Positions 1-12,469 of a DNA stretch of 64,000 nt are shown piece by piece. The translations under genes were made by a program, and so were the position numbers. Below the pieces are notes generated by a model that saw nothing but the letters and a program-made list of their open reading frames with translations, made no database searches and had not been told where the DNA came from. Location of the stretch: positions 1,027,822-1,091,821 of the forward strand of contig VXAA01001354.1 in assembly GCA_013399115.1 (NCBI GenBank), given 5' to 3'. How positions within the stretch are numbered: position 1 is the stretch's first letter; each line of letters opens with the position of its first letter. Origin of the DNA: Anseranas semipalmata. Taxonomy: Eukaryota > Chordata > Aves > Anseriformes > Anseranatidae.

Positions 1-365
1 AATGGACAACGGAGGCAGGAGTTCTTCTGCCTGGAAAGACCAACGCCGTAATACCCCTAATGCCTCACAACGCTGGCAGGCAGCCTGGCTGTTTCTAAGG
101 GAAAAATGTACCTTTACAGTTCCTTCTCTGATTGATCTTCCAGCCATTAGTCTGGTTTACTGTAGGTGCCATGCCAGTGCCTGTTTAGTAGTTCAGGATT
201 ACTGTATGGTTTACAGCCTGTCATTCTGTTGTTCCACAAACCCTTTCTGGCTATGTGATGTTGCATCTTACGTTAAAATGCTACTGGAGGAAAATCTCAT
301 CATTTTCATTAAAACACTGCTCTGAAAATTTGACTTACTGACTTGAATAAAGACTTTGTTCCCCC
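1..365 (+). other. Possible 3' end of a gene entering from the left (terminal exon / 3'UTR)
   Basis: A canonical AATAAA lies at 346-351 and an ATTAAA at about 309-314. A T-rich and then C-rich stretch follows, as expected around a cleavage site. All three forward frames are open at the left edge and they close at different places, so the frame cannot be chosen. Frame 1 stops at 49-51 and would leave nearly all of the segment as 3'UTR. I infer the last exon of a gene starting before the window, but the protein is not recognised. AATAAA also occurs by chance in AT-rich DNA, so this is weak. Confidence 0.25.
346..351 (+). terminator. Canonical polyadenylation signal AATAAA
   Basis: AATAAA followed by a T-rich stretch about 8 bp downstream. 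It is the best-placed poly(A) signal for the putative terminal exon at the left edge. Its function is inferred from the motif only. Confidence 0.3.
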
Positions 366-739
366 ACTATGTATTTGATACAAGAGAAGTTTGAAGAAAT
401 CTGTGTATTTTCACACATCTGAGAGCTAGAGTACTGTAAAAGCTTCATCACGAATGTAGTTTTGAGGGTGAAGGCATTCTCGTCAGGCTGGGTTCATGTG
501 AAGTGAACACAGAACTGCTACTAGTTCATTTCTGAAGCACTTGGTGGAAGTACTCCAAAACAGGACGATTTCCCAAGTGAAGTGGTGTTCTGCGACCAGG
601 CTGCAGAATCTGTTTAAATGGTTTGTCTTCAGATGGTTTGTCAGTGTCTTGTACTGCTGAGAAGACTTGCCAGCTGTCTGCTACGCGCTTTATGCATCAG
701 CATGCATATAGATTATTCTTTCTAATCTTACATTTTCAG
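366..739. other. Non-coding, nothing recognised
   Basis: No open frame or repeat stands out. Its right end is a pyrimidine-rich tract ending in TTTTCAG (AG at 738-739), a good splice acceptor in form. Confidence 0.5.
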
Positions 740-1000
740 GGTGGCTGTTCTGTTGCTGGTGTCCCAGCCGTTATCTGTGACACTGTTAAGAGTGCATAGC
801 TCACTTCTGCAGCTTCTTTTCTTCTGCTTAGTTTACAGCTTCACCAGATGGAGTCATGTCAAAGCTGGGTTGAGTCTTGTTCCTTTAAAAACTTTCCTGG
901 GGTATAGCTGGAGAGAAATGATCACCATTTAAATTTTCAGAGCAGTGCTTTGAGCAACAAATGTGCTGGAGCTCTTTAATAAAAACAAGATTAGTTGGAT
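740..1000 (+). other. Candidate alternative terminal exon
   Basis: A strong-looking acceptor (pyrimidine tract ending TTTTCAG, AG at 738-739) is followed in phase 0 by 19 codons reading GGCSVAGVPAVICDTVKSA, then TAG at 797-799. About 180 bp downstream lies AATAAA at 978-983. The arrangement (acceptor, short frame, stop, short 3'UTR, poly(A) signal) is that of an alternative last exon. A second frame is open longer (to 932) but is merely hydrophobic. The peptide is not recognised and there is no expression evidence. Chance occurrence in non-coding DNA is quite possible. Confidence 0.2.
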
Positions 1001-2234
1001 TTATGGCCTAGATTTTCAGGAGAGATGGTAATGGATATGTGTGTCAACCAAGAGAAGATCCATATGTATGGATCTCGTATATCAATATACAAGCTAGAAA
1101 AGCAGTGAGAACAACTTATTTAACATATATACATATGGGATGAAATACTCTAAGCTTAGAGATAAATTGGATGTAGCTCTTATCCGAAAGCCCAGCTTTT
1201 TAGTGAGAAATTGCTTGCATTTATGTCATATTGGCCCGTAGTGATGCAAATAACCTGGAGAAACACAGAAGTACTCTGTAATTTATCATATAAAGTGGAG
1301 GATTTTCTTCATGATGAAAACCCTTGTGCTTTTTTTCCTCCTACGCGTACACTGCTGAAGCTGAGCCCCTCACTGTCGAGTACAAGTCAGAAACCAGTTT
1401 TATGGTTGAGCTGCAAGCTGCAGGAAATGTTTACATGCTACTATTCACGGTGGCTCTCTCCAGTGGGCGCAGCTATATTTAAACACAATGTGAAATTGGC
1501 TGCTATAGATAAAGTTCTTCCTTGATTATTTTCATAAGGATGTTGTATACACAGCTTAAAACCTCAATGCTGGTTTAAAAACAAAACAAACCACCTGTGA
1601 TACTTAGCTCCTGAGAGCAACCTTAGGTTCCCAGCTTTATTACATCACCTCCATTTGTGCTGCAAGATTGATGTAGGAAATTTCAGGTAAATACACTCCA
1701 TCAAGAAGCCATTGTGTCCCCTTGAGTTCCTAAAGATGTTCACTGCACTGTAGCATAACTGGCAAAGCCATCATGGAACAAGCCTTCGTGATTTATAAGT
1801 TACAAACATGAAGTCTTTAGGAAAGTTGAAGTACTTTACAGGTCACCTTTATTTTTCCTGCCACAGATGCCTTGCCTCACAGGTTTCCTTTATGTCATTC
1901 TGTCCATATTCTGTATGTCATTGAGGTGAATAAAGTCCCTGTATGTTTAGCTGAGTAGAACATAAAATGTAGTTTTGGGGGGGTTTGCCTCAAAAGAGGC
2001 AAAGTGAAGAAGCACTGCATAAAATATGAACATTCAGTGGGGGTGCAAAGTTTGCTGGAAAGACTGCATTTAGCGAACTGACAGCCTAAAGAGCTGAGGT
2101 TTATTTCTGTTGTAACAGTGCCTTGAAACGCGCCCAAGGTGTGTTGCCATTGTGCAAGTGGCGGTGCAAAACAAAGAGCCTGCTGTCTAACTAGAGAAGA
2201 GCAGGAGAACAGAGGTGATGGTATTCATGCTTCA

Positions 2235-2335
2235 GAAAAAGGAAGCTGAGGCCTGGACAAGCTGGATGAAGTACCTGAAGTTTAACAGAAAGTTTGCAGT
2301 CCAGGAGAAACCTGGAAGCTGGTTGCAGGCAATAG
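2235..2335 (-). mobile_element. Possible MIR-like (CORE-SINE) fragment, very degraded
   Basis: The order of short blocks (GGAAGCTGAGGC, then a degraded equivalent of the MIR 'aagtgacttgccc' block, then a block resembling 'cagaaagt', then a CAGGAG-like block) follows the reverse complement of the MIR consensus as I know it. Identity is low, so an alignment would be needed. MIRs are ancient amniote SINEs, and remnants in birds are usually this degraded. Confidence 0.3.
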
Positions 2336-2758
2336 CTTGGGCAAAAGTGCATTCTCCCTCCCTCTTGATAAACACATTCAGATTATGAATAGAACAAAAC
2401 ATTATTTGATGCTTATCTAAGATATAGTTTCTTTTCTTTTTTTTTTTAGAGCTTGAATAAACCAGAATTTAATACTGAGAGCATAGAAATTCATCCTGTG
2501 CTCTTATAAAATGTTCCTTCGGTCTCTCACTACTGTATTCAATTTCTGAGTTCCTGTAAATCTCTCTTTAAATGGGTAGTCAGTAGGAATGGGGTGGGAA
2601 GCCTCCCACCTTCTTCTTTAGGCTGTGATAGAAACAGTCCCTGCTGAATTTATACTTCTGGGATTGTTCTGCTGTTCTCTTTCTGAATGTAAAACTCTAA
2701 CTCAGTATCTGTGGTGAGTAGTTTAGCATTAGATAGGAAGCTAGGTGTATGTGATTTT

Positions 2759-2800
2759 AAAAAAACAAAAACAAAACAAAAACAAAACACCCAAAAAACC
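2759..2800. repeat. AAAAC-type simple repeat
   Basis: An imperfect run of A(4-7)C units, about 42 bp. Similar short A/C runs occur at 6689-6713, 15931-15982 and 42299-42318. Confidence 0.8.
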
Positions 2801-2985
2801 AAGTGTGTTAAGGTCCGGTACTGTCCTTAATGTTTCTTTGTAATCCTGACTGTGCATTTGGACCTTAAGCATTCTTTAATGTGCATTCATGCTGTTTTAT
2901 AACGATAGAAACGTTGAAGATTGTGAATTAGTACCTGATAATTAATCCAGTGTTGTTTGAATTAAAAAAATGTTTGAATTTATAG

Positions 2986-3251
2986 ATTGCATCAAAAATA
3001 GGAGATGAATGCAGTGTGCATGCTGCAGAAGCCTATGGAGGAAGCCGGGACAGCAAGAATGCAGAGCACTGTAATGATGATGCCAGCCAGCTCCCTAGAC
3101 AGCAGCATATCAGTCTGTTTTGAATTTAGTTCATTTCCTACTGAAATTCCAGGTAGTAATCATCAAGCTGATCTGTTGAAGTGTAATTCTTTTTTATTTT
3201 GTAATTAACTTCTTGCAGGGAAAAAAAGCATCACCTTCTGACCAGCTATAG
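2986..3251 (+). other. Candidate exon(s) with two acceptor-plus-short-ORF units
   Basis: After an AG at 2984-2985 a phase-0 frame runs 45 codons to TGA at 3121-3123. It begins IASKIGDECS, has mixed polar composition and ends QQHISLF, so it looks more protein-like than its surroundings. A second acceptor with a clear pyrimidine tract (AG at 3217-3218) opens a 10-codon frame, GKKASPSDQL, ending at TAG 3249-3251. The first residues faintly recall the start of exon 2 in FUBP-family proteins (IAAKIG), but the rest does not match and no KH-domain exons follow, so I do not assign it. Either unit could be an alternative last exon of an upstream gene or chance. Confidence 0.2.
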
Positions 3252-6200
3252 AGTTGATTGAAATACGCAAACTAAAAACTGTCCATCTTAAAACTTGTGG
3301 AAACTTTTGTGGCCATTGAGACCCTCTGAAAACTTGTGGCTTCCTCTACTTCGTGTCCCACAGCTGAGATTTTTGTTTGGAGTAATGGCTTCTCTTTCTG
3401 ATGCCTGATGTAAATAGCTGTGATGTAGTTCTGGCTGAGTTTGTCAAAGACCCCAGACCTACCAGCACAGTCTGAAACTGAGACATATAAGAAGGTTCAA
3501 ATACTTCTGTACAGTATTCCTAGAAAAACAGACCTAGCAAAGCCAGGATGAAATTTTAGTCCTAAATATATTATAAGCGATGCTGGTAGTGCTGCCTATA
3601 ATTAAGCTTGCCTCACATTTCCCATTATAAGACCCTGTTTTCAGTGGCATATAACTTTGCCAGATTTTAACTGTTTGGGCTGAAACTTTCCATGCTGAAT
3701 GTCTGCCTCAGATGAATTGTTTGGAAAGCTTCATCAAAAAATGGTTTCACCATTTCTGGGAATGAAATTAAGAGAAAAATATTTTCTTTTGCCCATGCAA
3801 ACTTAATTCTGGCATTTCCTGAGTTTTGAGTGCTTGAGTCTGTAGCCTTGATGTTTTTCTATATGTATATTTACATTTCCTTCAGAAAAGGAAAGCTTAT
3901 AAAATAATACCTACATGCATATATTTGGATAACTAAAGAACATTTAACTTGATGTGAAAACTGTAAAGAACTTGGATTACAAACAGTGAAATTACATTGA
4001 TTATTGTTTGTCCTTGGGCAAATGGATTGAGGCCTGATTTCAACAAGCCTATCTTGGGCTGGACTATGGGAGAGTCTTAAAACTGGTCTCTCGTTCTTTT
4101 TACTTCAGTTACTTGCATGTGAAGTGTAGCTAATGCTCTGCTCCTGCACAGTTTGCTGTCAGGCTGAGTTAAAGTTTACAGGACATTTTGATTTGAGTCG
4201 TTGGAATATACCCCAATGCCACCTAAATCTATACGAGTAGCAGGCTTGATCTTTAGCTGATTCAAGTGGGGTGTCTTGCTTTGGGTTCTGTGGCAAGGTT
4301 TGGTATGCACGCACAACCCCGTGTGTCTCCAGATACTGAGACCTCCAGAAACCTAGTTTTAAGTAGAGCTATGACGACTTACACTAGCCAAAACTTGATT
4401 TGTTATTAATCAAATCCCTCACTCCTCCAGAAAAAAGTTAAAGGAATATCCCAAAGCTGAGTTTTAAGAAAATTAGAAGGAAAGAGAAACTGTAATAGGC
4501 ACTCAACATGTGTGGGAAAAAGATAGATTTTCTAGATGAATATTAAGTGGAGAGGTAAGGCATCGGCCACCAACACTGCCTGTACAACAGGTGGTCCAGA
4601 AGGTGCAGCTATATGAAGTTTTGTACTGCTGGCTCCAAACTTAAGGAAGGCTGAACTCTCCTGCTAGGAAAACAGCTTAGCTGTTGTTTCTGCTTATCCT
4701 GCTGGCTGGAATTACTTCTTTTGCTTCTGCTGCCCCACTGTGAAGTGATGCATAGACAGTTCAGCATGGCTGGATAACGTGTTCCTCCCTGAATGGCTGT
4801 TAAATGACAGAGGAGGATGCTAGCTACTGGAGAAATATAGTTGGGGGACTAAAAACATGTTGGTGTTTTATGTCTATGAGCTGGCATGAGTGGAATGAGA
4901 AGAGAATGTACTACATAGGAGCACAGGACTATGTTCTCCTTCCATGAGACATCACATCTGCAGGGGATAGTGGGCACCACTTCTTTGGTCCTCTTTCTAC
5001 TTGCCTTCACCTGTGTTCAGTGAGCAGTCTCTGTGGAGCTGTGAGCATGTTGTGCCCATATCAACACTCACAGTGCAGCTGGAAACCTTGCTGGAGCCTT
5101 TGAGGCCCTGTTACATATTTGTATTTGCTTTTTTTCCATCCCAGCTTTGGTTTCTTCCCTTTTACCTCCATCCCTGTTGGTTGCTTCTGACTAACTGAGA
5201 GCTGGTGTAGTCCTGCAGTGAAACCTGTTCATGCTTTCTGTTCGTGCATCATCTTCCCTTTCTGGTAGAAGTGAAGCAAGGGAAGGAAGCAATTAAAACT
5301 TCTCTAAATGTAGGTCACTCCCAGAGAGAAGTCCAAGCTGGTATATGGTATCTGAGAGAAATTACATTGATATCTATAGGGAGAGAGGGGTGCTCTCCAC
5401 AAACACTGCCTGAATCAAAAGCAGACCCGTACTTCAGAAATTGCCACAGGATGCCTTGAAAGAATACTGAAGAACTCCCATCTCATATCCGTGTTATTCA
5501 GATATACAGGGAGTGGTGATGGGAACTTCAGGCTGTCTTCACATTTCCTGGCTTTTACCATAGATGCTTATTTTTTGTTTGTTTGTCATTGTTCACCTAT
5601 CCAAAGTATTTCAGAGAATTGTATCTTCTACCAAAGCAGAGTTTGTAGCTGAGGCTCGGTTGGATTCCTTCATATTTTCATTCAAGAGCTTTGCTGGGTT
5701 ACAGTCTGGAAGTACTGGACTATTTTGTATGGTGGCTCCTACAAACCACAGCAGACTTCTGGGACCCTTCCCATTAGCCTGGCCTAGAGGAGAGGAGTCT
5801 TTGAAGTTCTTACAGTTTATTTGGAAAAAGAGACAAAGGGTGAAGGTAGCAAGGCACAACAACAAAAAGCCCAGTTCAATGCTACGTACCTGGTCACAGC
5901 ACGAACAGGCCCCTTTCTGCCACCCAGCTTTTGGCATGGAGTAGAGCGTTGGGTGGTTAGTTGTTCAACTTGCTGAATGAATTGAACAAAATCACAGTTT
6001 TGCTAGCAACAGGGGAAAACAAAAGAGTTGGAGAATGCAGGTGCATGTGCGTATGGTTTGGTCCTGCAGAACAAAGAGATGCTCAGGCTTCTGGCTGTTC
6101 TGGAAACCGTTCCGATAATGAAAACGTAACTTGCATCTTTGGGCCCCTGGCAGATCAGATGATCTTCTATGTGTGGGGATGGTAACTGTAGTGGTAGAGG

Positions 6201-9200
6201 TAAGCTCTATTTTTGCTGCATATTTGACATTAATTACTGGATAGAATTTTTTTTAAATAAAGAGTGAGTTTCTGATTGAAGTATTTGTGAAGTAATAAGA
6301 TGGAGAGTTGTTGGGGAATCAGACAGGTGTGTGAATTATATAATTTGTTGTTTTAACATTGTTATTGCCAGGGGTTTTCAGTTGCACTGCCCAGGAAATT
6401 CTTTTTCAAAAGGTGGTGCCAGCGTGATACATTTTTCTGCATTACTGGCAAGAGCTGTGACAACAATGAAATCACTTCGTCTCTGTGATGCAGGCCCAAA
6501 GCAAGACTTTCTGCCTTTCACAGCTTCTTGTGTACTTAACTCTGAGTAAAATTAACTCTAGATGAACATAGCTTGATCAAAAGAACGTGCATCTCTATAA
6601 ATTACCTTAATTCCATCTTGAGATGAGTAACAACTGCACTCAGAGTTGGTGCAATCCTCCCTCTTCCAATGGTAGTCATTTTCCATTTAAAAAAACAAAA
6701 CAAAACAAAAAACCTTTGCTCCATCCTATCAAGGAAGGAATTACCAGAGGACTATAAACTGCATTCCCACTTCAAAGGCTTTTGAGCTAACTTGGACTGG
6801 ACTCCTGTCTTGAATGCTCTCCTGTTGAAGGGCTCCATCCAGCAGCTAACAAGCTTGGCCCCGTTATGTCTCTGAACTCCGTCCCTCAAAAATGGGAGTG
6901 GTGGTATATACCGAAGGGGAAGTTGTTTGCATAGCATTTCTCTTGAAATGTTGTCTCTGTCTCGCTCGGTTCCTAAACCACGTGTGCATTCTTTCAAATT
7001 AAATTTCAATGGATGTGGTATTTTCCTTCACTTCCTCCCCTGAACGGGTGGTGACGTGCTATTAAACAGCTGCGTTGTTCTGCTCCAGGGATGGGTGCCC
7101 TTTCAGAGGGGCTGGAGTGACTCCCGCAAGCATACAGCTTGTATTAAACTGGTGGGATTGCCCAGCGCCAGGGTTCCAGAGGAACGCTGTGTCTGTGTGG
7201 CAGATGACCTGGAAGGTAATTCCTTGTGTATGTGGAATTACGCTTCCCACATGTATCTGTTACAGCCATCAGACCCCGTCGTACAGCTTTTGTTCTCAAT
7301 TCAACAGGACATTGAAGCAATTCTATACCTTTCTTGATTGAAGTTCAAACATATAACTGAAAATCTGATGTACTGGACAAGAGCCTTAAGAAGCTAGGCT
7401 TTCTTCAGGAATACTTCTTGGAAAGAGTATGGCAGGAGGGTCAACTTCAGAGTAACTATGTAGAGCAGTGGTCTGTACGTGTTGTGGTCCTTACTTTCCT
7501 TTCCCAGCTGCTCAGTGAGCTTTTCTTCGTTTGTAGGTAGTTAAGCACAGGAATGATCTTTCACTCTTATTTCTGCAGTCATCTAGGTATGTTTGGTCTG
7601 GAATACCACAGTAATGTAAATAATCTGTTATCTTGTGATGGGCTTCCAAATGAAGTCCTGCTTCTGTAGGTGAATCTTTCTAGGAGTGTCTGTTGCTCAC
7701 CATCCTTTTGGGAAACTGGCTTCTGAAAGTTTTATTGGTAGGGGAGTTTACAATATGCTTTTAAGGCAATTAACCGTAAGTAGTGTTCCTTTATTACAAT
7801 TTAAAGCAGTGCCACGTTTTGAGTTTTAGAGTGCATTTAAGTGCAGTTGTGGTCACTCATGGACATAATACTAAAAATTATGCTAGAAGAAAGGCACTGC
7901 AGAAGTTGAAGATGAGTTAAAGTTGGACATTACACACTGATTTCCCAAAAGGACTCCTTCAGAGTGTGGAGAAGCAATTTCGATGTTCATCTGTTTTCAT
8001 CGTTAACATAATTACTGAGTATTTTAGTAGCTTCGTTCCATTTATAATTTGTTAAATTGTTTTGGATTATGTTCCCAGAAGGGGGGATAAACCTGAATTA
8101 GATTATTTGAGTATTAGAGTATCGGGATCTAAAAAAAAGCCTGAATCAAGAAATGAGATTATACTACTTGTTTAACGTAAGCAGGCCAGTTATACTCTCA
8201 GAAAAACAACTTTGAGGCAGCCACTCGTAGCTTCATGAAGCTGCTAACAAACATTGCCAGATTTCTCATGAGACTGATGTTTGCCAAGCATTGACTGATG
8301 TTGTAATGTAGGCCAAACACTTGACAATATTTATATTATCTGTTAAGTGGTTCACAACATTTACCAACATCTGTGAAGTACTTTGGGATGCTGACGACGT
8401 ACTCGCTGAGGACCCGAGGAGCTCTGCAGCATGTACCAGCTGCCTGGCCGCGCCCATGCTGGCTGCCAAGGGGCACCCACGCCAAGGGACATCCACATTG
8501 CTGCTGCTGCAGCTCCAGGCTCCGGGGGGCTGTGTCAGGGATGGGCTTGGTACAGAACGTCTGTAAGGATTATGATGTCTGTAGGGAGCTTCCCTTTAGG
8601 TAGGGGATTGTTTTTCAGTAAAGCTAAACAGCTCTTAAGTAGATCCGGAATTGGTATGTCATTTTCTTTTTGAGAGCGTTGGCTACCCTTATGATTAAGG
8701 TCCCTCATGCCTGGGACCTGTAAAATTAACTGCATTTTTGTACAACCTTGATTAAATTGCTTAAGCTCTTCTTGTCTCCCTTGTTCTCTATATGCATTAG
8801 AGACTCTTAAGACCTTCAGAACGTATATGTTTGTGTAATGCCAGGTGTGATAGTCCTGGCTGAAGTTATGTTCCCTGGGAGCTGTCGTTAATGCAAGTAT
8901 TCAGCCTCCAGCGTGTGCTTCCTGCTGCAGCTTCAAGTGGATTCTGGGATGTTCATCTGAGTGGGGGTACTGGGTGCTGTTAGTCATGTGGAAATAGCTT
9001 CTGGGCGTTATGGACCTTGTACAGCAACTTAGACCCTTGTGAACGGAAGGTTTTGTGTACACATAGATAATTATTACAGTGTGTAAGGACACTAATGGTG
9101 GCTTTGGTCTCATGGGGCCCAGAGGCAGAAGTCGTCACTCCAGGAAGCAGGAAAGGGATAAGGGACTTGAGTCAATTAGGAGAACAGCTAAACTGATCCT

Positions 9201-12200
9201 TTTTTTTTTCTGTTACACAATATCCAGCCACACGTGCTGTAGCTGTGGCCAGAAATAGTCCTTGTGCACATCTCACAGCTGAGTGATGCTCGGTGTGGTG
9301 TGAAGCCTTCAGAGATCTTCGTCTTACTGGGTGTGCTGATCAGGGTAGGTTCGTTAGGTTTCAGGTTATACTGGTGTACAGCAGAAGATGTTCATATGAA
9401 ACCAGCTTTCCTTTCAATATATAGGAATGTCAGACTTGTGGAAGGGCACTGTTGTTCTGGAATGTATCACTGTGGTTCTGGACTGCTTTAAGAACTGGAG
9501 GTATCCCATCAAGATGATGCAAGCTACGTTTGTGTCTAACAATGCAAATTTGTTTTGAAGTTTTCTGGGAGCACCTACTGAGTATGTGCTGTGGTCTTGA
9601 AGTAATCTTTCTCATGAGTGGGAAATGTTACATCATTCTTCATGCTTCTTTTGTAGTATGTAAAGTTGTGTTTTCAATACTGTTGTTTCTATCTTCCATT
9701 CTCCTTGAAAAAGAGCGAAACCAGTGATCAGTAGTTTGCAGGACCACTTTTTTTTTTTATTTCTGAGGGCTCTTGACTGAAAGCTTCCTAAATTTCATCA
9801 CAAACGCTGGGGCCTGATTTTGTGGTTCAGCTTTTTAATGGTCATGTATTCTTACACTGGTAATTTCTTGGGTACAAATCATTGCAGTTGCAATGTGCTA
9901 GATGCTTGAGGAACTGCTTGCCCGTACAAGTCGTGCTTTTGTCATGCAGGTGATGGAAATTGTGCAAGACCCAGCCTACCATGCCATACTCACCGAGTAG
10001 CAATTCCGTGTAGGAAACCACACACATCAGAGTGTACTTTTCATCCTTAATTTCTTTTGCAAATGAGAAATAGTGCTTTGGGTGTAAAATAAATATGCTA
10101 CTTGAAGAATAGTATATTCTTCAAATGCTTCACAGCAGTTAATAAGTTGTTGTGGGAGGAAAAGCGAGAACAGATCATTGTGGCGATAACTCTTAATTGC
10201 CTGTACTGATTCAGTTCTGCCTCAGTCTTGGACTTGGTGTTCCTGGGACTGTCTAGTACTCTAGTTTGTATGGAGGAGAAACGTACTGATTGTGCCAAGG
10301 GCACGAGATCTGTAATTAGACTTAAAATTGCAGCATCCTCCCTCTGTCAGGCGGCTTGTGATGCACAGTCACAGTTTCTTGGATCCCAGTTCAGAGAGCA
10401 TTACAAGGTCCTGTTCTGACGCACCAATTTACTTTACTCCCAAGAACTGCTTTATTGGGTTTATAAACTATTTTTCTTAACTCCATAAAACTAGAGTTTG
10501 ACTTAGAGTGCTGGTTTTACAGTTTTAAAGCTTGTGCAACATAAAAAATGACATTTTTACCATGACATCCTCATTATACATGAGCTGCGATGCCTTACAT
10601 AGTACAACTGCAAGGTTGCTTTTGAAAGTAATGATCCCCAGCTCGTACCTGTGAAGGAATTAAAGCAAACATTTAGACGCTGCTGGGATCCATTACATAA
10701 TAAGAAAAACTTTCAACTTTGCTGACAGCAGTCTTTTGCTTGGCTCTTAAAATTTAGGAGATAAAGAGGTAAGAACTGATCAAACTGGCCTTCTCCTCCT
10801 GCCCCGAGGGTTCTGTAGAATCCAGCAGGTGTGAGCTGGCGGCAGCACGCTGCAGCCCAGCAGCGCTCTGCCTTTGCGCGAGCGTGCTCGAATGGTGCTG
10901 CCTGAGGTAGCTCTGCTCTTCTGGGCATTGCCACAAGTTTTACCGGCCGCTTCTGTCTCGTAGTGGTTTGTTCCATTTCCTCTGGTGTTTCTGCTGTGTA
11001 ATTGTTTGGTGTGTTTCCTCTGGTGTAAAGAGAAGAGGCAGGTTCATTTTTCTTACACAGTCGTAGGCATTTGGTCACCTCCTAGCTGTTTGTTACAGGA
11101 AAGTACAAGGTTGTAACTGAGCGGATGGTCAGCCTCTGGTCTTCAGCTGAAAGCTGCTCATCACAAATGCTGATGTGCAGAACGTGCAATGCTGCATGCC
11201 TGCTGCTGGTAGAAATAACAGGTGGAAAAACTCAGTTTCTAAACTGTTAAACTAATTTCTAGTTCAGCAATTTAAGCATCTTCTATGAAGCCACCTGATA
11301 CAACATTACTGAGGACTACATACCCAGCTTTTCTCTTACAAACTTTGCTTCCATCAAAGAGCTTCAGCAGTGCTGCTAATATAATGCACTAGGCTTAACT
11401 AATTACTTTCATTGTGCCAGATGGGTGCGAGTTGGCGGCTGTGTTCCTCAGAGGCTGTTGTGTTGCAGTGGATGTTGAAGCAGAGCTCCTAAAAAGGCAG
11501 AAAGATGCCGTATTGTGAACTTAAAGCAAGGACCTTTAATGTGGGGTGATGCAAAAGGTCCTTGTGTTCGTGGGTGCTCCCTATACAGTTGAAATTGTGG
11601 GTCCTGTTATTTCATCTAAGTCCAAGCAACAGCTTACTCAAATAATGGGATGTGCTCAACCTCAGTAATTCATCTTGCCCTTCTCAACCAAAGGAGGAGA
11701 TGGAGGATGAGTCCCTGCGCTCCACCCCTCTCTGTTGCAGAGCACGGTAGATGTTGCGGATGCGTCCCGTGCCGAGGCTAGCTGGAACATACAGGCTGCC
11801 AGAGCAAATCGGTGTTCTGCGTCTGGGTGAAGGTTTGCCTCTCCTGCTGATCGAAATCCCTTCCAGTAGGATGCTACGCACACAGAGCTCAGCTTTTTGG
11901 ATCATTGCATGTCACTATGCATAATGAGGATTTAAAACTGAGTTGTGAGTAGTCCAACGAGCTTGTTCTCATAGGCCGTGGCATTGAGGGAGTCTATCAG
12001 CCTATAGGAGCAGGACCAACAATTTTTTCGTGCTTGCATTTCTGCAAAACAGGGGAACTAGGAAGTGAACAGAGACTTACTGTCTCTTCTGGTTCTGTTC
12101 CTTGGGCAGCACAGATGCACAACAGATCTGCTTAGGAGACTGAGTCACACTTCTGATTATGACCACAATTTCTGGGACATCTTTAGTCTATAAATACACT

Positions 12201-12469
12201 GCGGGAATCATGTTTTAGAATCTGAGACTTGGAGGTTAGCCTTGTTTGAGCTGAGGAATTGACAGTTAATGTCTCCAACTCACTGCTTTGCGAAGTCACC
12301 TGGTGATCTGTGCAGCTCGTTTTGCTGCTGTTCACCTCTGTATGCCTGGGGAATGCAGGATCTACAGAGATCATAAATACTAGTTCTCTAGATGCTTCAT
12401 TAGGAAGAATGCAGTCATGATGGCTGAATTTTTTGAGTTCAGTTCTAGCGTTGCCAGACAATTCAGTGC
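3252..12469. other. Long non-coding stretch, no gene recognised
   Basis: About 9 kb with only short open frames and no domain, RNA gene or young repeat that I recognise. It includes an A/C simple run (6689-6713) and a T-run near 9747. At 7089-7215 an acceptor-like and a donor-like site bracket 127 bp with two open frames, but I could not support it as an exon. It reads as intergenic or intronic DNA. Confidence 0.5.
6689..6713. repeat. AAAAC-type simple repeat
   Basis: A short A(4-7)C run, about 25 bp. Confidence 0.75.

Larger units (their letters stand above)
1001..2985. other. Non-coding stretch with an old SINE-like segment and an A-rich run
   Basis: No supportable gene. It contains a possible MIR-like fragment near 2235-2335 and an imperfect AAAAC run at 2759-2800. 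The open frames here are short and show no domain or splice context. Confidence 0.5.

Noticed and set aside
7089..7215. 127-bp segment between acceptor-like and GTAATT donor-like sites
   Set aside because: Two frames are open at once and neither peptide is protein-like. The donor is weak.
8365..8400. Words resembling an old SINE/LINE tail (GTGAAGTACTTTGGGATGCT)
   Set aside because: Only about 30 bp match and flanks show no further similarity.
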